From: Bolinopsis microptera
Lineage: Eukaryota > Ctenophora > Tentaculata > Lobata > Bolinopsidae
Length of the DNA stretch: 64,000 nt
Assembly (NCBI RefSeq): GCF_026151205.1
Contig: NC_087073.1
Location: forward strand, 21,032,658 to 21,096,657
Direction: 5' to 3'
Positions within the stretch are counted from its first letter, which is position 1, and every line of letters starts with the position of its first letter. Positions 19,793 through 33,717 of the stretch are shown here, in pieces. A program made the translations under genes and the position numbers. The notes beneath the pieces are model-generated. The model saw only the letters and a list, made by a program, of their open reading frames with translations, was not told the DNA's origin and made no database searches.

Positions 19793-22154
19793 ATTATAGT
19801 GAAACGAAAACGGGGGTCACGACGTGATACAATACATTACTTGATCATGTGTAATTAAGTTATGCAATGGTTGATATTTGATTATACTGGACGGTGCTAG
19901 CCCATCATTCTGCCATATATCTTCGATTGTGTGCTTATAAAAACTTGTTAAGCCACCATCTAAGTTATTCGAAAGCCCATGGAACTTAAAAATTATGTTT
20001 TCTTCAGCTCCAGTGATTGAGCATGACAACTTAAAACCTTAAAACCTATATCGTGTAGTTATTGACTACTTGCATGGGAGTATCCCTAAGTTAAGATTAT
20101 ATATGATGCTGAGTGCAGAAAAACACTGTTCATTGCTGACATGAAGTGATAACAATAATAGTTTGAATAATATAATTTATATATATCTATTGTTATTTCA
20201 TAACAATTAGTTTTAGTCAGATGTAAAAAGGCAAGTGAAAATTATGCTCAAAAGAATGAGTTCCGAAAAATGTACACACTTTCTTCAATCGATATTTTAA
20301 TTCAGATTAACAAAAAGAATATAGAACACAATCACAATTATGCCTTAAAAATAATACAAACATGGGCGACATTTAAGAAATTGTTTTAAGATAGGGAGGC
20401 AATGAGGCTGGTGTAGTATGCTTGGTCCTCATACAAAATATCTTAACTTTCTGACTTCCACTCTCTTGTACTGGTAGGGTGCTTCCAGCAAGTTCTGGGA
20501 TAATCAGTTATTTAATAAATATAGCTTACATTAAGTAAAGTAAAGTATATATAAAGGGGTATACAGCAGGGGGAATGCTGAAAGTTGCAGTATTATACCC
20601 AGCGCTATTTCAGTCATTTCAAGGTTCGACCAAGAATTTGTCCCTATCTATTCCATTGGAGATTATGTCATTATAACACTGATAAATAATTCCTATAAAT
20701 CACACTAATGCAATGTTTAGAGTTCAAAATCTCTGACCGTATATGTGGCCAAGCTCTTTCCAGCTAAAGAAAATTATTTTGAACTGTTCTGAACAGTTTC
20801 ATTTATATCTGAAAGAGCAGTTTCCCTTTGTTGCATATGGAATTATCAGAAATTTCGATCTTTAAACATCACAACCAAGCGACTCATAAATAATATTCCT
20901 ATCCGGATATTACACTAATACAATACATGAAAAAAATATGAAAGACACAAAAATCTATCTGCCAACAGATGAAATATGGGTAAAATGAGGTAAAACAGTC
21001 TTCATAATAGGTGTATCATGTGGGTATTAAGCAATCAATCCAATTTGTTGTGGTAAGGATCACCCACCTGCCAACAATCCCTTTAGTGTTTTTATCAGCT
21101 CGCTTTTACATTAGTAATAGTTATGGATGGATGTTTTTAGTAACAGAAGCTTTAAAAAATGTGTTAATCGTCTTCAGCTAGGGGCGAGGAGGTGATTATA
21201 TTATGTTGTTCCAAGAGATGGAGTGTCGAGTTTATCTAAAGTATGATGTGCTATGGCAGATTGATCATGGTTTTGTTGTCGATGGTGTTGTTGTGTCTGT
21301 TGTTCTTTCATTCTGTCAATCAGGGATCTGTAGGGGTACTATGAGTAAGGAGATCTCCTTGAGTGTTGAGTGGGTCAATTTGATGTCGTGTTGTCCGAGT
21401 ATCGCAGAGATGGGTTTGGAGAGGGAGGGAAGGAAGGGGAGGGAAACACTTGGGTTTGTTGGTTCAATACTGGTTAAGTACTGTTGTCAGGGAGGGTGGG
21501 GGAGTTTCAGTTGAACTTCTTCCTAAGTTTTATTTTTGCTCACAGTCCGACACAGCAAATGTTCAAGAAAACTGTAAGATGCCTAGCGTGACTGCGTGTA
21601 GCCTAGTATGTAGTGTAGTACGAATAGTCATTAGTCAATTGATTGTAACAAAATTTATTAAATTTTATTCTTAGCCTCCTGGTTACAATATTTTATTTCA
21701 AAATTCAAATAAACTTTACATCAATGTATTACATTTATATTTAGAAAAGACCACAATATCTCCTGCACTGTGAGGCAAAAACATGGAAAATGAGAGCTAG
21801 AAAAATATTCTTGAGACTCAACACTACCGGACCGCATCTGGAGTGAGAAACATTATGTAAACATCATAGTAAAATTTATTTCGGCTGAACCAAAACACGG
21901 TGGTAAAACCATAATTACATTGGTGCCGACCCTACATAAAATACATAATTTGAATCATCAATAAATATTCAAGAGAAATTAAAATGTATACGATACCTTC
22001 TTGCTACTACTCCACAGACTTACACGACATATCAACAAAACAATATAATTATAGAGTAAGTATCATAGCAAGCATCATAATTTTATGATACAATCTTACC
22101 ACTAAAATTCTGTTTGTACATTGAAGTAATGAAATAACATTTGTTATAGGAACG

Positions 22155-22173
22155 ATGGCGAAGAAACGTGCTG
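22155..22173 (+). CDS. DRC2: DRC2 exon 1
   Basis: MAKKRA plus 1 nt, donor CTG|GTAAGT. Joined to exon 2 it reads [14 protein letters not shown], like the lysine-rich N-terminus of DRC2. Intron 1 is 6.1 kb. Confidence 0.7.
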
Positions 22174-25100
22174 GTAAGTCAGGTACTTAAAATCATTTCT
22201 TTTTGTATTTTCCTTCGAAAATTTATTTCAAAATTGTAACACTAGATAGAAACAATTGGCAATGTAACTTATAAAAAGGCATAACGTCATATGAACCAAT
22301 GTTGCTTGTTGTTGTTATAGAGTTAAGGCATTACGAATAACTTCCTTGTAATTTCAATTTTTATAGATATGTAACTTTTATTATAGATAACATGTTCCAG
22401 GTTATTATTACCAATTCCACCATGGACTCCAAAAGTCTATGAGAGTATGAGTAATTTACCTAAATATTATTTTAACGATTTTGATCGAATCGAAATTTTG
22501 GACAAGGTCAACAGAAATTAAATAAGAATTGTGACACGAACAAAATCTTATCTTACATTCTATCATAGTGCATAATGCATATTACATAATAACAACTGAC
22601 GCTTTTTATTTCAGTTTTATTTCAGAAAATATCATAAGATGAATTATTACCTGTTTTCCACTTAAATACAGACTATCAGCTTTATGAAACGTATCGTTTA
22701 ATATCAAAATGTGAAAAGGAAACGTATCGTTTAATATCAAAATGTGAAAAGGCAAAAGCTAAAGTTCGTGTGAAAAGCAAAAGCAAAAGCAAAATTACAA
22801 TTTAATTAATCATAACTTTAACCTTGATCAGTTCACGTGTTATGCTCTACCCTCAGAAAACAACTGACTGAAAATATTACAATGAAAATCATCTGACAAA
22901 ACATGAATTGAAAAAAGCACATATGACTGCATATAACGAGCTCCATAATATTGTAACCAGTATCTAAGGCAGTGGTTCTCTTAGCAAGCACTCCGAGCTT
23001 GTTATTGTTTAAACAAGCAAGCTTACTGGACCGCGATATTCCTCCTCAATCTACACTCTCTCTAGACTGTAGGGAAGTGAGCCATGAAGTAGGCTCCATT
23101 ATTTAACACAGCACCTTAAAGCACCTCCACTTCCGTGAAATTTTCATCAATTGCAGCTGGGGAGTTTTCTCCTTTGATAAAGTAGATTAGAAGAGGTGGC
23201 TGTTAAATTAATTGTTTCATGTCATGCTGAGAGCAGGAGTGCATGCTTACCAATCTCACTTATTAACTCTCCTCTTGTGTATCGTTGCAGTTATTTCGTT
23301 GTAATCGCTCGTAGCTAATCATGTCCGGTGAGTGCACTTATCAATTCATGTTTTCAATAGGAACCCAACTAAAATCCATACAACCTACTTTGTTCTGGAC
23401 TTTGGTTTGATTTTAGGTCTTGTCCATGGTTTAGTCAGGCTTATGTCGCCCCATGCTCTGGATAAGGATGGTCCTATTTTTCATAGTAGGAAAATAACCC
23501 TGATATTTGTCTCATTAAACTGCAGCTCTGCAGTAATACTAACAATGTGAGGAGTTGCTGACTAACGCAGCTAGCTGTCTTTGATTTTAGTATTGCTAGA
23601 GATCAGGTCTATAGGGTGTGCACTGTGCAGAGCTGTATTTAGCAGAGTTAGTGGTGTTAGTAAGTATCATTGGTAAAGGGTTGTTGTGTCTGAGTGTCGT
23701 GTCTGGTTGATGAGCTGCTCGTCTAGACAGGAGAGCAGATCCTGGTATAACTGGTTGTAGTTAGCTCCGTAATACTCCGTGTAGTTCATCTCCTTGTGGT
23801 ACTTTAACCTGGGGTACAGCTCAGTCATGGTGACGTAATAGTGACGTAATAGTGATGTAATAGTGACGTAATGATGACGCAATAGTGACGCAATAGTGAT
23901 GTAATAGTGACGTAATAATGACGTAATAATGACGTCAGACGTGGTTAGCTAAAGTCAGGGAATATAAAGAAATAGTATCTGACCTGCCGTACTCGGATAG
24001 AATCTTGAGAGAGTATGTATCCAGCTGATTAGTGAGCTCGAGTACCTTGTTCCGGGGTTGGAGGTTCCTTGCAGTACAGTAGTCTTCAAAACATTCTATC
24101 CACAAGGAAATACTGTTGCCAGCTCGGAACGGTTTAGGCTTGGTTATCTGAAATATCAGTAGTCAATAACAGGGTTATTGTAATATATCAGTAGTCAATA
24201 ACAGGGTTATTGTAATATATCAGTAGTCAATAACAGGGTTATTGTAATATATCAACTCAATACCATGGTTAAATGCAGCCTAGAATTGGAACAGTGGCTG
24301 TAGGATAACTAAATGAGTGTTCACATGACAGGTTTCCTTGCTTCTCATTGGTTAGAATTCTCACTTACAGGTCTATTAGAGCCGGAAGGTATCTTGCTGC
24401 TGTTGTTTACATGTATCTCAAACAAAGACAACCTAGGAAGTTGACTTTGCATTTCCTGAATTATTGACATTCTCCTGTTCAAGTTCCTCCCTCCTGTAGA
24501 CCCTCCTGTAGACCCTCCTGTAGACCCTGCTGTCATCTCCCCAGAGTCCGAACTAGCCGACCTTTTTACACAGTCTCTCCGTGTGAACAGTCCCATTCTA
24601 CTCAATTAGTAGTAATTACCTAATTAGCAGTAATTACTTAATTAGTAGTAATTACTCAATTAGTAGTATTCTTAGTGTTAAGTTATTGATAAGTTATACT
24701 AGTAATGTATTTAACACTACCGCGCATAGACTGTCTAAATAAAAAGGAAACAAAATAAAACAAACAAGCAAAACAGCAGAGACTATGTAAAATACGTTAT
24801 CACTAACAAAGACTACAGACGGTATAGTAGTATATGGTAGTATTGTACAATGACTTCCTCCAAGTTCAGGGTTAGTTTAATAACAATATGCAATCCCTCT
24901 ATTGTCCCTATCTCATGTGGGACAATAGAGGGACACTGTGTTTATAACAATAGAGTACACACTTAGTGAGCAATCACACATCACACACTTAGTGAGCAAT
25001 CAAACATCACACACTTAGTGAGCAATCACACATCACACGCTTAGTGAGCAATCACACATCACACACTTAGTGAGCAATCACACATCACACACTTAGTGAG

Positions 25101-28100
25101 CAATCACACTTAGTGAGCAATCACACATCACACACTTAGTGAGCAATCACACATCACACACTTAGTGAGCAATCAAACATCACACACTTAGTGAGCAATC
25201 ACACATCACACACTTAGTGAGCAATCACACATCACACACTTAGTGAGCAATCACACATCACACACTTAGTGAGCAATCAAACATCACACACTTAGTGAGC
25301 AATCACACATCACACGCTTAGTGAGCAATCAAACATCACACGCTTAGTGAGCAATCACACATCACACACTTAGTGAGCAATCACACATCACACACTTAGT
25401 GAGCAATCACACATCACACGCTTAGTGAGCAATCACACATCACACACTTAGTGAGCAATCACACATCACACCTTGAACACCTCAATAGTAAATGTACTGA
25501 TCGGCACCTGTACTTCCCGGCCTCGCAAATACGCAACAAAATGGTGCATCAAACTTAACGACCACTCTCACTCTCACTCACTCACATAATCACTCTCACT
25601 CTCACTCACTCACATAATCACACTCACTCACACTCACTCACACTCACTCACACTCACTCACACTCACTCACACTCACACTCACTCACACTCACTCACTCA
25701 CTCACACTCACTCACTCACTCACTCACACTCACTCACACTCACTCACACTCACTCACACTCACTCACACTCACTCACACTCACTCACACTCACTCACACT
25801 CACTCACACTCACTCACACTCACTCACACTCACTCACACTCACTCACACTCACACTCACTCACACTCACTCACACTCACTCACACTCACTCACACTCACT
25901 CACACTCACTCACTCACACTCACTCACACTCACTCACACTCACTCACTCACACTCACTCACACTCACTCACTCACTCACTCACTCACTAACACTCACTCA
26001 CACTCACTCACTCACACTCACTCACTCACACTCACTCACACTCACTCACACTCACTCACACTCACTCACACTCACTCACACTCACTCACACTCACTCACA
26101 CTCACTCACACTCACTCACACTCACTCACACTCACTCACACTCACTCACACTCACTCACTCACACTCACTCACACTCACTCACTCACACTCACTCACACT
26201 CACTCACACTCACTCACTCACTCACTCACTCACACTCACTCACTACACTCACTCACACTCACTCACACTCACACACACTCACTCACACATAATCACACAC
26301 ACTCACACTCACGTACCAGTAGCTCACTTGTAAAGATGAAGCACGACAATGACAACAGTCGCCTCAAGGTGGAGATACTGAGCACTGTGATGATATTAGC
26401 TGCGCCACGCACCACAGCACTCGTGCTATCTAATCCAATATTACTGGTATAGTAGTTCTGACCTCTACTATCACGAGCTAACAATATACTGCAACTTATC
26501 ATAACATTAGAGATACCTGCCGCTAAAGAAAGCAGAGCAATGAACTATGATTATAGGGTTACGTGGTTATGTGTGCTTTTAGGGAGTATGTATATATTAT
26601 AAAGGAGCAAAGCCTGCTGTTAATTATACTGTACAATGTGGTGGTCACCTGATTGCAAATCATGATATTGGAGCAAATTTTGTCATACTACATACTACAT
26701 ACTACATACTACATACTACATACTACATACTACATACTACATACTACATACTACATACTACATACTACATACTACATACTACATACTACATACTACATAC
26801 TACATACTACATACTACATACTACATACTACATACTACATACTACATACTACATACTACATACTACATACTACATACTACATACTACATACTACATACTA
26901 CATACTACATACTACATACTGCATACTACATACTACATACTACATACTACATACTACATACTACATACTACATACTACATCCTACATACTACATACTACA
27001 TACTACATACTACATACCACAACAAATGTAATATGTTACTGAAAAAATGTGTATTTTGTCTGGTGGAGCGCAAAACGGCTCGGAAAATAATGAAAAGTAC
27101 AAACTAGGAACACTTAAATAGCATGACGAATAATAATAAGTTAGGGTATATCGTTATCTTATGATGACGTTTTTGCTGACGTCAGCAACTAGTTTGTCGG
27201 CTTTTGCTTTGGTCTAATCATAGAATTACATCAGACTTTAATTGTGGAAATATAAAAGCAAATCCAAAATGCCGACACTTTTGGGTATGATTTAAAAAGG
27301 TAAATAAGCTCATGTGTTAACTACAATAGTATCATGATAAAACCGGTTTATCAGTTATTTAGAATATATATTCGCATTTATCCACACTCTATTTACATTA
27401 CACGTACAACGTGATATCGTTATCAGTGCAGTGTGTACAACACCAACTACACCGATCAATTGCCAATCTGCGAAACATTTTTTAATTATTATTATCACTT
27501 CGAGATGGCCAGGCCTACTCTCATGCTGTCTATATGTGATGATTAACTCTGAAAAACTAGGGACAACTGGGGAATGATCCCAGAACCTCGAGATTTCGCG
27601 TCTCTTGCTCTACCAATTGAGCTACTGACCCTGATTCTCAGAGCGAAATCACCACTCATATACAGCACAATTTCATGCTTTGTGTGGAATATCATTTATC
27701 AGTTATTTAGAATATATATTCGCATTTATCCACACTCTATTTACATTACACGTACAACGTGATATCGTTATCAGTGCAGTGTGTACAACACCAACTACAC
27801 CGATCAATTGCCAATCTGCGAAACATTTTTAATTATTATTATCACTTCGAGATGGCCAGGCCTACTCTCATGCTGTCTATATGTGATGATTAACTCTGAA
27901 AAACTAGGGACAACTGGGGAATGATCCCAGAACCTCGAGATTTCGCGTCTCTTGCTCTACCAATTGAGCTACTGACCCTGATTCTCAGAGCGAAATCACC
28001 ACTCATATACAGCACAATTTCATGCTTTGTGTGGAATATCATTTATCAGTTATTTAGAATATATATTCGCATTTATCCACACTCTATTTACATTACACGT

Positions 28101-31100
28101 ACAACGTGATATCGTTATCAGTGCAGTGTGTACAACACCAACTACACCGATCAATTGCCAATCTGCGAAACATTTTTAATTATTATTATCACTTCGAGAT
28201 GGCCAGGCCTACTCTCATGCTGTCTATATGTGATGATTAACTCTGAAAAACTAGGGACAACTGGGGAATGATAAAACCGGTATTAAATAAGTATAATGAC
28301 AATGTACAGGGAAAAAGGGAAAAGGAAAGAACACGAAGCACATGACGGAGGAAGAACGGGTTCATTTCTACGAAACTCAGTTGCTTGCAGAGGAAGAGAA
28401 TAGGAAGAAGAAGGAAGAACTTCTAACACAGTTCCTGAAAGACAAGCTGGCAAAAGAAGAAAAGGCAAATGAGTTCAATAAGCTGAAACTACAGAACCAA
28501 TGGCGGGCAATAATGAGGGAGGGTAAGTCACGTGAGAGTGATCTTATTGTGGTGATCAGATAAACTTAGAGAACACGCCTAATTGAAGGATTGTATATGT
28601 CGCCATGGTACATGCCTGGTACTTTGTGTACATAAACCGGCTTAATTTCAGCTAGCATTCTTTTCATGATGAATACAATGATCGTTCAAATGATCTTAAT
28701 TAATTGGCTCTTTGAAGAAATACAATATACTGACCATTATCCCATGAATTTTAATTAGTCAACTTAATGAATTTGATTTAACCTGTACATGTGCCTGTAA
28801 AATTCTATTATTTTTCTTATTTTTCTTATTTTTCTTATTTTCTCACGTGCAAATTACAGCTAAGGCGACAGAGTTGTGTAAAGATATAGAGATTTTATCC
28901 CAAACATTTGAGCGGATAGTTGATAGAAAGGACGCTATCATAAAGTCCCTGTCTCAAGATCTAGCTGAGGCTGAGGAGCAGTATCAGTTAGCACTGAGGT
29001 TTGTTACCATTGTTATTCCTCAGTGTTTTGACCCCATCTCTTGAATGTTATTATCAGTACTCCTTGGTCACATTATATTATTGATTCTCCGTATTTTCTA
29101 AGAACAATACCTCTCTTCATAGCGAGATCTGATTTCCATGATACCTCAGGTCACATCTACAGAACATAGACCAGCTAGTAGATAACCAAGGGTCGCGCAT
29201 CGCCTCCCTCCACAGAGAGTACTCTGAAGAGCTAGAGCAGCTGAAACATGAATACAGCACAGAGCGGGAGAAGATGATAAAGTCCCACCAGTTTGAGTGT
29301 AATGATCTGCAAGATATCATGTTCGCTATGGAACAGGAGTTTAACGAGCTCAAGACGGAGGCTCTTCATGACTTCCAGAGTCAGAAAGATGAAATAAAGA
29401 ACAAGGTAAGTCAGTAGTCAGCTCAGTATATAATATATAGGCTGCGTTTTCAGCAAGCCTTAGTTAGGATAAGTTGGCATTGTCGCCGCAATGGGTTCAG
29501 AATCTGGCTGGTCACGTTTTAAAATTGTCACATCATGTCTTCCATAAGATTGAAAAATTTGAGAAGCTATTGTGAGATCAATGTATAAATGGTTGCAACA
29601 ATCTGTACCCCAATTATTCGCCTTTGAGAAGGTGGTCATATGAACAATTGGAATGTGCTTAGGTGACTTTCGTAACAACCTCCTGGCTTTCGTTATTTGT
29701 GAACGATACCCTATTATTGAAAGTCCACAAAACAGACTCAGTATGGGACGGAATGGTGCGGTTTTTGGCTATCAAACTTTTTATGCAACGAAAGTATGGA
29801 TTATCCGCCTGAAAGTTGTATCTAACTATACTCATAGTCGCGTAGTTCGTACTTTCTTTTTGTTGCGACTAAGTAGTAAATCTCCTTATTATCTTTTAGA
29901 AAAGAAACTCAGCAATCAGTTCTTGAGTTATTTTACATAATAACTGAACATTCGGTGGATGTTTGTGTACGTCATTCAAATCATTACAGATACACTGGAT
30001 TCCGCTGTCTTTTAACAATATCACGTGGTATTTGGTCGCATGCACGTTGTATGAAACGTAAGGCGCTTTAAAACATTTTACAGATATGATAGCGCAAAAT
30101 TCACTACTAGGCGCGCGTCGCCTAGCAACCATGTCAATTTTAACATTTGAACCTAAACAAAATTGCTAAAATTAGGAACTGAAGCAGGACTTTACAACTT
30201 TGAAGTTTGAACTTTAAAGACGGAAAGACTCTAAAATCTACGGAAGCTTAAAATGAATTCCATAAAATGAAAAGTGTAATGTTTTCATTATTGACCTTTG
30301 AGGCTAACCGCTGAATGTTGTTCCCAGTATTGGTTTGCTGCTTATCGAGGGAATAAGTAAATAGAAAATATAATAGTGAAAACACAAATAAAATTAAAAT
30401 TTATGGTGTAATTAATAATTATGACGTAATTATTATGTAACTAAAGCAAATCGTATGATCTGCTGGATTGTAAGGAACTTAGTTATTAGAGAAAAGGTTG
30501 TAATGATAGCTATTTATAAAGCTTTGATAAGACCTCATCTTGAGTATTGTGTCCAATTGTGGAATCCAGTTGCGGCTCATGGAAGTTGGGGGACTGTTTT
30601 GGAGCTGGAGAGCGTCCAGAGGCGGTTTGCCCGTCTTATTGATGAGGTGGGTACTCTTCCATACAGCTGCAGACTGGATATCATCAATTTGACAACGCTG
30701 GCAGATCGGCGAATACGTGGGGACCTTATCGAAGCTTTTAAAGTAACTAGTGGTTTGACTGAATATGGATCGGGTTTGTTCAGAATGAGCAGATCTGGTC
30801 TTAATCTAGTTTCAACCAATAGGTGTAATAAGAGTGTAACCAAAGTTAAGAATCTCCAGTCTTCTTTTCTTCCGGAGCGAGTCATTCCTTACTGGAACAA
30901 ACTCCCTTCAGATGTCAAGAACTGCTCGACAGTTTTAAGCTTTAAAGTTAGATTGGAAGGATTTAAGAGAGAAATGATTTCTAAAAACAGTGTAAATGAT
31001 TTTTGTTTTTGGAATGTTTCGAATGAAGTTTTAGGGAAAATTGAAGGACCCAGTTATTTAAGCAATAAGGAGACACATAATGAATATCTTTGGTTTCATC

Positions 31101-33640
31101 CTTTTTATTTGTGGCAAAGAAGCGTTTTATAAATCTTTATTCCACTGGGAAGTATTAATGAATTATTTATAGATAATGTATTAGATTTTATTAATTAATA
31201 AAATTGAATTTGATAAATTATTAATGTTGATGGAAAAATATATTTATTTAAATTATTTTTTTATTTAGTGCAATGATATTTTGTAGACACTTGTGATGAT
31301 GTTATGTCATAATCTTTACTTACTTACTTACTTACTTAACATGTATAACCTAAAGTCTCAAAAGTGGGAGGCTTGTGAAAAAATTGATAATAATGCTACA
31401 TAAGAAGTAAGAACAGCAATGAGTATGACTGATGCCAATGTTTGCTATAAAGTTTAGGCTCATATAGGCCGATTAAAAGTCAAGCATATTATAAGGTAGA
31501 GTCTCATGAAATTATTATTATTAGATATAAGTGAATCGTATCTTGTGTGAATCGTATCTTGTGTGCTATTGTCAGCTATTCCTTTGATAAATTTGTTGTG
31601 ATGATTTCAGACGGCCGAATAAAAGAGATATGGAACATTTACTGACGAAATGCTTGTCCCTTGAAGACATTTATCAGAACCTTGCACTAATAAACTATCA
31701 AATTTCGCAAGTCCTTCAATTCAAAAGAGAAACAAAAAGTAAAATTGCTGTACTATACTCATTGAAATGTAGCTTAGCACAAGCAGAGCATTTGTTAGAG
31801 ACACTGTGAAACGTTAACAAACTCAACAAAGAACAAAAAGAACACACGTACTTATCTAAATCTGGTGTTCAGGGCGGAAACTAATCCCACCGTTTATAAA
31901 ATATCAATAGAAACCATTTGTATACTTGAAACTTGGAACACTCAGGGAAATGTATTACTAACACCAAATATTTACAGAATCTTGAAGAGAAACATGCGCT
32001 GAGAATGCAACTAGAGGGAGCTGTAGAAGAGCTTTGGAGACAATTCCAAGAGGTATGAATATTAGTTCATTGGCAAGAGCACAAGAATTTCTAGAATACC
32101 ACACATTAGTCTAGCTTATTACAGTTACAACATAAGCTATAGAAACCATTGTTATTGTGATAACGTAAATACCTTTTATACAATGGTTATAAGTCTAGCT
32201 CGCAATATTCAGATCCAAGCAAATGTATAGTAAAACCCTGATTTAGTAAGAATAATGGAGCATACCGGGATTTTCATTGCATTTGGGAGAAGACAATGGT
32301 CGCTGCTCAGTTCCCACTCAGTAGAAATAAACGTCATCTCAATTTGTAACTTTGTACAGCTAAAAATAAACAATAAGGGGGATAGTAAAAAGCGCTAACA
32401 TGAACCCTCCAGGCTCTGAAACAATACAATAGTACGACCGAGGACAGAAAGAAACATTTTGAGGAGCTGAAAGCTAAGGACATGAAGAGTGCACAGGAGA
32501 TAGAGTTGCAGATGAGGAAGCTCCAGAAAATACATGTAATTATTTCTACCCCTACGCACTTTCATATTAGATTTACTGAAATAAACAGATCAGACTTTAA
32601 AGTTACAGGATATCTAGCCTGCTGCAGTGAAAATGCCCAAGAAATCACGTTTAATCGTTTAATTGGAGAATATAATCGTACATTCTTTGTATGGATTTAT
32701 TTTAGAATTTTCAGTACAATGTATAAGTTACTTTAACGTTATGATTTGTCGGTGAATTATCCAGAGCAATTCTAAAGGTCTCCTTAAAACATAGGCCAAT
32801 TAAAATAAAAGCCGATCTTAGATTGCAACTTTCCGCGGAAAATTATTATTTACTGTTTAAATGTTATACACTTATTAACTAATCAGGACAGCATAAACCA
32901 GCAAAAAGCCAAGATGGCATGTAACGCCAGAGACTGTGAGGAGCGGAATAAAATGCTAAAGGACGAGAAAGAGTCTATTTTAGTACACTTCTCTCAACTC
33001 AAAGGACAAATGAATAAATTCAGAGAAAACCAAAGGTTTGTCTGCCTTTAGCTTTGGATTTTCATTTAGCATCCGTCTGTGACGAGAACAAAGTAAGAAC
33101 AAAGTAAGAACTTTTGCTCCTACTCTCGGTAATATCCTTATCTGGTTCTGAAACATGGATTTGTGAATAACAAACACACCTTGTGTCCTCGTGGCGGCAC
33201 ACCAGTGGTGCACGCCGCCGCCAGTGGTACACGCCGCCACCAGTGGTGCACGCCGCCGCCAAACACACTTCGCCTGCAAATCCCTGCTTATCGTTATAAC
33301 ACCACAATATATATGTACTAGCGAAAATTTGCACAAATGTAAGTGAAGACGACAAATGATAATTATAGAATTACAATATAAGTAGACGGGGTTTTAAAGA
33401 ATTAATGATGATGATAATATTGGGTAGCCTCACAATAACCACTGTTACTTTATTAGACTAGTGGGGCGTCAGTTTAACCTGCATTTGTAAAGAAAGCTCA
33501 GCAACACAAAGAACCTTTACTTCATAGGAAGGGGGCCCTATGGGGGGGGGGGGGTGAGGGCCTATTGTGGGGGGCCGGGGGGTCAAGGGGGCTCTATTGT
33601 GGGGGGAGGGGCTTATTGTGGGGGGGGGGGTTTGGCTATT

Positions 33641-33717
<77 letters not shown>

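Larger units (their letters stand above)
17151..22154. other. Intergenic region between divergent dynein and DRC2 genes
   Basis: About 5 kb. It holds a degenerate LINE tail and foldback elements between 17.7 and 19.9 kb, listed separately. From about 20.0 to 22.1 kb I see only AT-rich sequence and no supported gene. I saw no good X-box next to either start codon. Confidence 0.6.
27348..28267 (-). mobile_element. tRNA-like repeat, 2.65 tandem units of 347 bp, flanked by a 14-bp direct repeat
   Basis: Units start at 27348, 27695 and 28042 and are almost identical; the third stops within the tRNA-like part. The array is flanked by identical atgataaaaccggt (27334-27347 and 28268-28281), as after insertion. 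Each full unit contains a minus-strand tRNA-like cloverleaf. Best read as a tRNA-derived SINE present as a multimer. Confidence 0.8.

Noticed and set aside
21203..21674. Two plus-strand ORFs of 74-103 codons
   Set aside because: No recognisable motif, splice context or bias; probably chance.
23322..23328. Alternative DRC2 first exon ATGTCCG|GTGAGT
   Set aside because: Same phase, but the 22155 exon gives the lysine-rich family N-terminus; it remains a possible alternative start.
24955..25470. CRISPR-like array of 26-bp repeats
   Set aside because: No unique spacers; units are directly abutting in a eukaryotic intron, hence a minisatellite.
26653..27042. 129-codon ORF with repeated YILHTT
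   Set aside because: 7-bp microsatellite.
27574..28109. Two identical 62-codon ORFs
   Set aside because: Antisense of the tRNA-like SINE units.
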